DNA of 64,000 nucleotides from CAYLLN01 sp036496265 (GTDB taxonomy: Bacteria > Planctomycetota > Planctomycetia > Pirellulales > Pirellulaceae), in NCBI GenBank assembly GCA_036496265.1, contig DASXLL010000370.1, forward strand, positions 1-64,000. The letters are read 5' to 3'. The notes beneath the pieces were generated by a model. It was given only the letters and a program-made list of their open reading frames with translations. It did no database searches and was not told where the DNA came from. This document shows, piece by piece, positions 48,934 to 56,136 of the stretch (the stretch's first letter is position 1; each line of letters starts with the position of its first letter). Made by a program: the position numbers and the translations under genes.

Positions 48934-50235
48934 ATGGCTTTCTCCCTCACCTGTGACGGTATCAAACGCCGCGACTTTCTCCGCATCGGCGCTCTCGGCA
49001 CCGGCATCGGCCTCTCCAGCTATCTCCGCCTGGCCTCCGCGGGTGAAGTGCAAGGCGCCAAAGCCAAAGCCGCCATCTTCATCAACCTCACCGGCGGTCC
49101 ATCCCACATGGACACGTTCGACCTCAAGCCCGACGCCCCCTCCGAGGTCCGCGGCAAGTTCAATAACATCAAAACGAACGTCCCTGGCGTCGAATTCTGC
49201 GAGCACCTGCCCAAGCTCGGCCAGTGCGCCGACAAATTCGCGATCCTCCGCGGCGTCAGCCACACCCTCGCCGCCCACGAGCTCGGCACCGAATATGTCA
49301 ACACCGGCAGCCGCCCGCTTCCCTCGCTCGAATATCCCGGGTACGGCGCGGTCGTCACCAAAGAGCTCGGCGGACCAGAGGATCTGCCGCCCTTCGTCGC
49401 CATCCCCAACAGCAATCAGCGGCCGGGCTTCCTCGGCGTTCAATACGCCCCGCTGAACACGACCAGCACACCCAAGGCCGGTCAGCCCTACGGCGTCCGT
49501 GGCATCTCGCTTGGTAACGGCATCACGATCGAAGAGATCGAGCGCCGCAACAGCTTGCTCGCCGATCTCGATAAGACCTTCGCCGCCGTCGAATCCAACA
49601 GCCAGCTCCTCACCGGCCTGGACCGCTTCACCGAGCAGGCTCACGCCATCATCACCAGCCGTCGCGCCCGCGAAGCCTTCGATGTCAGCAAAGAATCGCC
49701 GGCCTTTGCGAAGCCATTCGGCGACGACGCTTTCGGCATGAGCTGCCTCCTCGCCACGCGGCTGATTGAATCCGGCGTCCGCTTCGTCACCCTCACGCTC
49801 GGCGGCTGGGACACGCATCAATCGAATTGGACGAAGCTGAAGACCGGCCTGTTGCCGAAGCTCGACGTCGGCCTCTCTTCCCTGCTCAACGGCCTCACCG
49901 AAAAGGGCCTCCTCGACACGACGACCGTCTTCGTCACCGGCGAATTCGGCCGCACGCCCAAGATCAACAGCCGCGATGCTGAAGGCGGCCGCGACCACCA
50001 CGCCCGCTGCATGTTCATGCTCATGGGCGGCGGCGGCGTAAAGGGCGGCCAGGTCCTCGGCGAATCCGACGAGACCGCCACCGCTCCCAAGCACGAAGGC
50101 TTCTCGCCCGACGATGTCGCCGCGACCTTCTACAAGACGCTTGGCATCGACCACACCAAGGAATACCACTCCAACACCGGCCGCCCCATCACCATCGTCC
50201 GCGACGGCCACATCATCAACAAGTTACTTGCGTGA
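48934..50235 (+). CDS. DUF1501 family protein (Tat-exported sulfatase-like)
   Basis: A 433-residue protein of the DUF1501 group, related to alkaline phosphatase and sulfatases. The Tat signal KRRDFLRIGALGTGIGLSSYLRLAS is at residues 11-36. The body has INLTGGPSHMDTFDLKPDAP, EHLPKLGQCADKFAILRGVSHTLAAHELG, FVTLTLGGWDTHQSN (metal ligand region), and TTVFVTGEFGRTPKINSRDAEGGRDHHARC (active-site His). Such genes nearly always follow a DUF1549/DUF1553 gene, as here (185 bases apart). The role is inferred to be hydrolysis of sulfate or phosphate esters outside the cytoplasm. Complete. A REP palindrome begins right after the stop. Confidence 0.93.
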   Translation: MAFSLTCDGIKRRDFLRIGALGTGIGLSSYLRLASAGEVQGAKAKAAIFINLTGGPSHMDTFDLKPDAPSEVRGKFNNIKTNVPGVEFCEHLPKLGQCADKFAILRGVSHTLAAHELGTEYVNTGSRPLPSLEYPGYGAVVTKELGGPEDLPPFVAIPNSNQRPGFLGVQYAPLNTTSTPKAGQPYGVRGISLGNGITIEEIERRNSLLADLDKTFAAVESNSQLLTGLDRFTEQAHAIITSRRAREAFDVSKESPAFAKPFGDDAFGMSCLLATRLIESGVRFVTLTLGGWDTHQSNWTKLKTGLLPKLDVGLSSLLNGLTEKGLLDTTTVFVTGEFGRTPKINSRDAEGGRDHHARCMFMLMGGGGVKGGQVLGESDETATAPKHEGFSPDDVAATFYKTLGIDHTKEYHSNTGRPITIVRDGHIINKLLA

Positions 50236-50319
50236 GATAGGCCTCCCGGCCTGTCCTATACGTGGCGCAGGCATCCAGCCTGCCATAAAAATCTCGTTCC
50301 CACGCTCAGCGTGGGAACG
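50236..50319. repeat. REP-like units after the DUF1501 stop codon, then a hairpin
   Basis: GATAGGCCTCCCGGCCTGTCC starts at 50236 directly after TGA. A second unit (GCAGGCATCCAGCCTGCC) follows. CGTTCCCACGCT-C-AGCGTGGGAACG at 50295-50319 is a perfect 12-base hairpin of the widespread 'TTCCCACGC' family, and may serve as terminator. Confidence 0.75.
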
Positions 50320-50378
50320 CACGTTTTCGACGCTCTGCGTCGCGAATTACCAACTACCGTACCACACGGAGCCCTCCC

Positions 50379-50861
50379 ATGCGCCGCCTTCTCCACCTCT
50401 CCCTCCTCATCCTCGCCGCCCTGGCCATCGCCACCCCCGCGTTCGCCGCCAAGAAAAACAAAGACAAGGGTAAGGACCCTGCCGCCTCCATTAAGAAAAA
50501 GCTCGACTCCGCCGACCTGCCTTCTGAAGTCCGCGAAAAAGTCAACAAAGTCCTCGCCGACGATTCGCCCAAGCTCAAAGAAGCCCAGGCCAAGATCGAC
50601 GCCATCCTGACGAGCGACCAAAAGCAAGCCAAGCGCACGGTCGCCAAGGAAGCCAAATCCAGCGGCGCCAAGCGCAAAGACTTGCAAGCCTCGCTCGACG
50701 CCGCCCTCAAGCTCACCGCCGAGCAAAAATCCAAGCTCTCCAGCGCCGAAAGCGACCTTAAATCCGCCCAAGCCACGCTCACCAGCGACCTTCGCGCCGT
50801 CCTCACCCCCGAGCAAGCCGAAAAAGCCGGCCTCAAAGCCAAAAAGAAGAACAAAGCCTAA
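50379..50861 (+). CDS. Hypothetical exported Lys/Ala-rich helical protein
   Basis: A 160-residue protein with a clean signal peptide (RRLLHLSLLILAALAIATPAFA). The mature part is mostly helical and very rich in Lys and Ala (AKKNKDKGKDPAASIKKKLDSADLPSEVREKVNKVL...LTAEQKSKLSSAESDL...LTPEQAEKAG). The repeated L(T)(P)EQ...K pattern resembles CpxP/Spy-like or Pep-rich planctomycete exported proteins, but no family can be named. ATG at 50379, alone between two REP-bearing intergenic regions. Probably periplasmic; it could bind acidic polymers or nucleic acid. Confidence 0.7.
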   Translation: MRRLLHLSLLILAALAIATPAFAAKKNKDKGKDPAASIKKKLDSADLPSEVREKVNKVLADDSPKLKEAQAKIDAILTSDQKQAKRTVAKEAKSSGAKRKDLQASLDAALKLTAEQKSKLSSAESDLKSAQATLTSDLRAVLTPEQAEKAGLKAKKKNKA

Positions 50862-50863
50862 AC

Positions 50864-50930
50864 GTGGGACAGGCTTCCAGCCTGCCGAAAAGAAATTGGG
50901 AGGGCGAAACGGCGAACCTCCCGCCGAGCA
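50864..50930. repeat. Two REP-like units after the exported protein
   Basis: GTGGGACAGGCTTCCAGCCTGCC (50864-50886) begins 3 bases after the TAA. TTGGGAGGGCGA...CCTCCCGCCGAGC (50897-50930) is the second unit, also found at 28754-28780. Confidence 0.75.
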
Positions 50931-50963
50931 CGATAGCGCGGCCTCGGAGCGAATCAGCATCCG

Positions 50964-51284
50964 CTACAACTCGCCGCTCAACCTGCGATGCACGACTCGA
51001 ACGTGCCATCCCCCGCCCGCCGGCTGCTGGTTTGCGGTTGGCTCCAACACAGCGGGTGCCCCGGGTGTCATGTTCGCGATATTCGCCTCTTCGGTAGCGT
51101 CCTTCTCTTTGACAGCCTGCAACTGCTTGATTAAATCCTTCGCCTCCGCCAGCCTCTCGTCCATCATGTGAATCTGCAGGAACTGCTCTTCCGTCTGTTC
51201 CGAATGGGTATGGATCAACCAACCGATCGCCAAAGCTGCCACCGTGGTTACCAAAAACATCTCGCGAATCGTGAATTGAAGCAT
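50964..51284 (-). CDS. Small membrane-anchored coiled-coil protein, QFTIREMF leader
   Basis: A 106-residue protein starting MLQFTIREMFLVTTVAALAIGWLI, the same leader type as the array at 226-4451 but a divergent copy at a distant site. One membrane segment (about residues 8-24) is followed by a coiled coil (HSEQTEEQFLQIHMMDERLAEAKDLIKQLQAVKEKD) and a short basic tail. The frame extends upstream, but the start at 51284 is set by the leader. It shows that the family is dispersed. Function unknown. Confidence 0.65.
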   Translation of the reverse strand: MLQFTIREMFLVTTVAALAIGWLIHTHSEQTEEQFLQIHMMDERLAEAKDLIKQLQAVKEKDATEEANIANMTPGAPAVLEPTANQQPAGGGWHVRVVHRRLSGEL

Positions 51285-51468
51285 CCAAGCTTCTCCGTAA
51301 TTATCGAGTATTGAACCCCAATCGACACGTCTACGACGGTGTCCTTCCTCAGTAGTTTTATTGCCAGATTGAGAACTGGGCCGCCATAAACGTTGCCGCA
51401 GACGGTTCATTCTTGCACGACACTTACACCATGCGCCTGGCACGTCGCCGACGTCGCTGGCATAACGA

Positions 51469-53730
51469 TCACTTCAGGACAAATCCCGCCTCCACCACCA
51501 CCATCGCCCCATAATACGGCGCCTCCGCCCCGCTTCTCAGCATCAGCGTCTTCGCTCCCGGCGGCAGCGCAATCTCCACCTGCTCCGCCGGCGCCAAGCT
51601 GTTGATCGCCGTCCGCTCCCACACCACGCGATCATCGACGAGCAATTGCACCGGCCCCGCCACCTGGTCCGCGCACCCAATCACCGCGACGAATGACTTG
51701 TACTCCGGCTTGAGCACCCATCGCACGCTCCCATTCCTTGCGATCTGAAGGCCATCCTCGAATTTCTGCCCTAAGAGCCGCACGCTGCCCAATTGCAACG
51801 CGGTTCCACCGCCTGCAACTGCCGCCGACGATAACGCCACATCCGGCTTTTTCACCTCACCACCAGCCGCCAAATTCCCAATCGCCCCCCGCACCATGAA
51901 GCTGCGTATCACAATCTCGTTCGTTTCCCGCTTCCCCGCCAAGTCAAGCTGCACGGTCACCTCCTGCCGGCGCCACGCCTGCAAATCCCACCAATACGCC
52001 AGCCGGTCCGACAAATTCGATTCCTCCCCGCCGCCATCTCGCGCCCGCTGCTTGCTATACCGCACCGTCCACTGCCGCAATTGATTGCGATCTGCATTGT
52101 TATGCCAGGGCACGACCTCTCCATTCACCGTCAACCGAACCTCATGTTCCTCCAAATCCACAGGACAAACGGTTAGCAGTTCCACCACATCGCTTGCCCG
52201 CGAAACCACTAGCCGCCGTGAAAGCGACGCGACCGCGCCCTTCGGCAAGACAATCGCCGGATACCACGTGCTCGCCAGCAAATTGAACTCGCTTCGCAGC
52301 CGCGCGCTATTCCAGCCCTCGCCAACCAGATCCCACTCCGCCGCACCAGCCAGCATCGTCTTCAATCGCGTCTTTGGATCGGCGATCGACGCATCCAATT
52401 TCACCAGCGGCGCAAGCCACACTACGCTATCGCGAATATCAAACGGATCAGCCCCCCGCGGCCGCTCCTCATGCGCAAACTCGGTGACCAGCACCAACCT
52501 TTTCATCCCCGCCACATCGGTTGCCTTCATTCGCTGAATGCCATCCCGCCCCTGAAACACACCCGAATCCCACATCGCCTCGCCCGCCGTTTCATCGCTC
52601 CCTCTCCCGCTGGGAGAGGGCTGGGGTGAGGGTGCTTCGATTGCGCCTTGGCCCAAGACTTTGCACCGCACGCACCCGCCTTCGCTTGATTCCAAACCCA
52701 CCGCCAATTCCGCACTCGCCGCACCCACCGGCAGCTCAAAGCCAATCTCGCTATGCGCATGCGCCGCAATGCCGATGTCCGATTCCAGCCCCCCCGCTGC
52801 CAGAACACCGCCGCCCGCGTTGCGATTGGCTGTCCACATCTCCACCGGCCCGATCAGCCGCCGATTGGCGATCGTCGTCGCCGGCAAACACGACAGCGGC
52901 ACTTCATCCGACGCCCGATACCCACAAGACGCGATTTCCTCCTCCGGAACTGCCAGTGGCTCATCCGCCCACGCCGGCTGCACGTAATAAAGCACCTCGC
53001 TCGATAGCCGCCCCCGCCGCCGGCCCTGGTCCTGCTCCCGGCTCACGCGCGCCGCCGTCACAACCGCACCTCCCCGCGTCGAAAACCGCCCAATCGCCGC
53101 CCGTCCGCCATTTGCCCACGCATTGTCGGCCAACACCGCGCTCGTCCGATCGACTCCCGGAAAAACCACTTCCGCCAAATCGCCAAAATCAACTTCGACG
53201 ATTCCCTCCATGGTCAACAAGCTCAATCCCCGCTCCTTCCACCGAATCGCCCGTGCCGTCAGTTGCTTGCCGTCCATCAGCCGCACCGTCCCCGGCGTCA
53301 CCTGCCCGGCCTGCGGCACAACGATAATTCGCTCAATGGCACTCGTCAGCACCGCCAGCGTCGCCCCGCTCACCGGCACGAGCGGCCCTTCGAGTTCTAT
53401 CTGCACCCGCCGCGACTGCCCACCTTGGCCATTCGCTGTCTCCAATCCCACTAGCGTTCCCGGCAAGCAATCGCCATTCGCCATCACTATCAATGGCGGC
53501 TTCAACTCGACGGTCACGCCCGTATCGCGAATGAATCGCACCGGATTTTCACTCTCCAAAATCTCGCGATTCTCCAATCGAAACGACGACCCCGGCAGCG
53601 GCCACGCCGTCAACGACTTCGTCGTCACCCGCGTCCCATCCGCGAGCCACGCCACATACCGCTCCGCCGCCAAACTGAACCTCGGCGCGAGAACAGCACA
53701 AACGATAATCGCCAACCAGATTCGTCGCAT
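51469..53730 (-). CDS. NPCBM/NEW2-domain exported protein
   Basis: A 753-residue protein. The signal peptide spans residues 1-21 (IWLAIIVCAVLAPRFSLAA). The NPCBM module, a carbohydrate-binding beta domain, is at about 315-450: CLPATTIANRRLIGPVEMW..., LESDIGIAAHAHSEIGFELPVGAASAELAVGLE and MKATDVAGMKRLVLVTEFAHEERPRGADPFDIRDSVVWLAPLVKLD. The C-terminal 150 residues form another beta domain. An in-frame repeat inside the module is read as PSPQPSPSGRGSDE, so the module is interrupted but still in frame. It is probably an external carbohydrate-binding protein or part of an enzyme complex. Convergent with the CDF gene's promoter region. Confidence 0.82.
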   Translation of the reverse strand: MRRIWLAIIVCAVLAPRFSLAAERYVAWLADGTRVTTKSLTAWPLPGSSFRLENREILESENPVRFIRDTGVTVELKPPLIVMANGDCLPGTLVGLETANGQGGQSRRVQIELEGPLVPVSGATLAVLTSAIERIIVVPQAGQVTPGTVRLMDGKQLTARAIRWKERGLSLLTMEGIVEVDFGDLAEVVFPGVDRTSAVLADNAWANGGRAAIGRFSTRGGAVVTAARVSREQDQGRRRGRLSSEVLYYVQPAWADEPLAVPEEEIASCGYRASDEVPLSCLPATTIANRRLIGPVEMWTANRNAGGGVLAAGGLESDIGIAAHAHSEIGFELPVGAASAELAVGLESSEGGCVRCKVLGQGAIEAPSPQPSPSGRGSDETAGEAMWDSGVFQGRDGIQRMKATDVAGMKRLVLVTEFAHEERPRGADPFDIRDSVVWLAPLVKLDASIADPKTRLKTMLAGAAEWDLVGEGWNSARLRSEFNLLASTWYPAIVLPKGAVASLSRRLVVSRASDVVELLTVCPVDLEEHEVRLTVNGEVVPWHNNADRNQLRQWTVRYSKQRARDGGGEESNLSDRLAYWWDLQAWRRQEVTVQLDLAGKRETNEIVIRSFMVRGAIGNLAAGGEVKKPDVALSSAAVAGGGTALQLGSVRLLGQKFEDGLQIARNGSVRWVLKPEYKSFVAVIGCADQVAGPVQLLVDDRVVWERTAINSLAPAEQVEIALPPGAKTLMLRSGAEAPYYGAMVVVEAGFVLK
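52598..52633. repeat. In-frame repeat of the CCCTCTCCC..GGGAGAGGG type inside the NPCBM gene
   Basis: CCCTCTCCCGC-TGGGAGAGGG is a tight hairpin followed by CTGGGGTGAGGGT, the widespread bacterial repeat whose translation contains SPQPSP. It is read through without a shift. Confidence 0.85.
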
Positions 53731-53813
53731 TCCTCAATCTTCATTGCCAGCTCTGTTTCCCGCAACTCCGTTCTCCTTAGCAGCTACAATTAGCCCGCCC
53801 TCGTGAAATCACC

Positions 53814-54710
53814 ATGACCGACAACTCCGCAAACGACTCGACCAACGCAAACGCCGACCTGACCCGCGCCCCCCTCGTCGGCATCGCCGTCAACGCTTCG
53901 CTCGCGGCGATAAAAATCCTCGCTGGCACCTTCGGCAACTCCTACGCCCTCATTGCCGACGGCATCGAATCGACCTCCGACATCATCACCTCGCTCATTG
54001 TCTGGGGCGGCCTGCAAGTCGCAGCCCAACCGGCTACGGAAGAACACCCCTACGGCTATGGCAAGGCCGAATCGCTCTCCGGTATCATCGGCGCGATCGC
54101 CCTCCTCGCAGCCGCAGCCACAATCGCCTACCACAGCGTCTACGAAATTCTCACACCGCATCACCTGCCGCATTGGTCCACGCTCGCTGTCCTGGCCGGC
54201 GTCATCGCGATCAAAATGGCCCTCGCCCGGTGGATCGGCGGCATTGGCGAGGAAACGAACAGTACGGCCCTGGCCAGCGACGCCTGGCATCACTGGTCCG
54301 ACGCCTTCACCTCGCTCGCCGCCTTCATCGGCATCTCAATCGGCCTCATCGGCGGCCCTGGCTACGAGCCGGCCGACGACTACGCCGCGCTCGTCGCCTG
54401 CCTCGTCATCGCCGCCAGCGGCGGCCGCCTCCTCTGGATCGCCACCAAGGAAGTCCTCGACGTCGCCCCACCGTCCGAATTCGAAGACCAACTGCGAGCC
54501 ATCGCCGCCGCCGTCCCCGGCGTCACCCGCATCGAAAAATGCCGCATTCGCAAAAGCGGTCTCAATTACTTCGTCGATATCCACGTGCAAGTAAACGGCA
54601 ACGCCACCGTCCACGAAGGCCACGCCATCGGCGGCGCCGTCCGGGCCGCGTTACGGTCCTCACCACTTCGCATCGCCGACGCCCTCGTCCATATCGAGCC
54701 CGATTCGTAA
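53814..54710 (+). CDS. Cation diffusion facilitator (CDF) transporter
   Basis: A 298-residue membrane protein with six helices. The first metal site lies in TM2 (LIADGIESTSDIITSLIVW, Asp49) and the second in TM5 (LASDAWHHWSDAFTS, HxxxD). The EHPYGYGKAES loop between them and a C-terminal metal-binding domain (about 210-298, VPGVTRIEKCRIRKSG, VDIHVQVNGNATVHEGHAI) complete the family. CDF proteins exchange Zn, Co, Fe or Mn for protons out of the cytoplasm; the ion is not readable here. ATG at 53814. It directly precedes the RND efflux operon, so metal export is plausible for the whole cluster. Confidence 0.9.
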   Translation: MTDNSANDSTNANADLTRAPLVGIAVNASLAAIKILAGTFGNSYALIADGIESTSDIITSLIVWGGLQVAAQPATEEHPYGYGKAESLSGIIGAIALLAAAATIAYHSVYEILTPHHLPHWSTLAVLAGVIAIKMALARWIGGIGEETNSTALASDAWHHWSDAFTSLAAFIGISIGLIGGPGYEPADDYAALVACLVIAASGGRLLWIATKEVLDVAPPSEFEDQLRAIAAAVPGVTRIEKCRIRKSGLNYFVDIHVQVNGNATVHEGHAIGGAVRAALRSSPLRIADALVHIEPDS

Positions 54711-54852
54711 TGTTCGTAATCCTCCTTAACCGCAAACTCGCCTGGATAACCGGCCGCGTTCCAATTAGGCTGCCTTCTTGGCGAGCGGGGGACGTAAGTC
54801 CGCCGGTAAGCTAACGCTGCCTGACAATCGCAATCGTGCGTTTTTGCTTTCT

Positions 54853-56115
54853 ATGAACCGTTGGCTCATCATCGCCGGCTCGCTCTGCCTCGCCTTCAGC
54901 CTCTGCGGCTGCACACCGCCCGCCAAGAAACCCGAGCCCGCTCCGCCGCCGGCCAAAGTCGATAAAGTCCAAGCCGAAGCGGACCTGAACCGCATTGTCT
55001 TGAAGCCAGAGGCCGAAGCCCGCCTCGGCATCACGCTCGCCCCAATCGAAGTCAAGCCAATCAGCCGCGTCCGCACCTATGGCGGCGAAATCGCCCTGCC
55101 GCCCGGCGCATCGCTCGTCATTTCCGCTCCCGTCAGCGGCCGCATTCAGCCCGCCGCCAGCGGCAACATGCCCGCCGCCGGCTCGCTCGTCGCCGCGAAC
55201 CAGCCACTCCTGATTTTGACCCCGCTTCTCTCGCCCGAGCGCGACGTGCTCACGCCCGCCGAACGCATCAACATGGCCCAGGCCAAAAACCAGATTCTCA
55301 CCGCCCGCATCGACGCCGCCGGCCGGGTTGGCCAGGCCCGCGAGCAAGTTGCCGCCGCGAAAATCGCTCTCGACCGCGCCGAGCGACTCTACCGCGACTC
55401 GGCTGGCACCGCACAAGCCGTCGATACTGCCCGCGCGCAATCGAACCTCGCGATCAAGGCTCTCGAAGCCGCCGAAGAAACGCAAAAGGCCGTCGAAAGC
55501 ATCAGCCTCGATGGCAGCGAAGCCGGCCAGCAGCAGCCGCTCGTCATCGAATCGCCGCAATCCGGCATGGTCCGCACGCAGCACGTCGCTTCCGGCGAGG
55601 TCGTCGCCGCCGGCGCGCCGCTGTTCGAAGTCATGAAATGCGATCCCGTTTGGGTCCGTGTCCCCGTCTATGCGGGCGAGACCGCGCAGCTCGCGCTCGA
55701 TCAGCCCGCCGATGTCGTGCCGCTCAATTCAGATGAAAAAGGCCACGGCTACACGGCCAAACCCATCGCCGCGCCGCCCACCGCCACCTCGCTCGCGGCG
55801 ACCGTCGATTTGTACTACGAGCTCGCCAACAAGGACGGTCGCCTGCGGCCCGGCGAGCGAATGAGCATCCATATTAAGCTGCAAGGCGCCGCCGACCAGC
55901 GCGTCGTTCCCTGGTCCGCGGTCATCCACGACATCAACGGCGGCACCTGGGTCTATGAAAAAACCGCCGATCACACCTACGTCCGCCGCCGCGTCCAAGT
56001 CCGTTACATCGTCGATAACCTCGCCGTCCTCGAATCCGGCCCCCCCACAGGTGCCCAAATCGTTACCGCCGGCGCAGTGGAATTGTTCGGCACCGAAATG
56101 GGTTTCGCAAAATAA
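54853..56115 (+). CDS. RND efflux periplasmic adaptor (membrane fusion protein)
   Basis: A 420-residue lipoprotein adaptor. The lipobox LCGC is at about residues 16-19 (lipid-modified Cys19), followed by a Pro/Lys linker. The lipoyl/beta domain has GEIALPPGASLVISAPVSGRIQPA, and the helical hairpin lies at about 130-220 (QAREQVAAAKIALDRAERLYRDSAGTAQAVDTARAQ). The second lipoyl half has IESPQSGMVRTQHVASGEVVAAGAPLFEV, and the membrane-proximal end follows. Start at 54853 (MNRWLIIAGSL) chosen over the longer open frame because the signal peptide begins there. The RND pump follows after 21 bases. Only the pump partner, not the substrate, can be inferred. Confidence 0.9.
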   Translation: MNRWLIIAGSLCLAFSLCGCTPPAKKPEPAPPPAKVDKVQAEADLNRIVLKPEAEARLGITLAPIEVKPISRVRTYGGEIALPPGASLVISAPVSGRIQPAASGNMPAAGSLVAANQPLLILTPLLSPERDVLTPAERINMAQAKNQILTARIDAAGRVGQAREQVAAAKIALDRAERLYRDSAGTAQAVDTARAQSNLAIKALEAAEETQKAVESISLDGSEAGQQQPLVIESPQSGMVRTQHVASGEVVAAGAPLFEVMKCDPVWVRVPVYAGETAQLALDQPADVVPLNSDEKGHGYTAKPIAAPPTATSLAATVDLYYELANKDGRLRPGERMSIHIKLQGAADQRVVPWSAVIHDINGGTWVYEKTADHTYVRRRVQVRYIVDNLAVLESGPPTGAQIVTAGAVELFGTEMGFAK

Positions 56116-56116
56116 T

Positions 56117-56133
56117 TTGGTTCTTGGTTCTTT
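56117..56133. repeat. GGTTCTT-word tract between adaptor and pump
   Basis: TTTGGTTCTTGGTTCTTTG occupies most of the 21 bases between the adaptor stop and the pump ATG at 56137, so it lies over the expected ribosome-binding site. No other AGGAG-like sequence is seen. Confidence 0.55.
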
Positions 56134-56136
56134 GTA

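Noticed and set aside
46115..50211. Long open frames antisense to the DUF1549 and DUF1501 genes (435, 275 and 453 residues)
   Set aside because: They are Gly/Val/Glu/Asp-rich with no domain pattern and mirror the codon bias of the sense genes, which are unmistakable.
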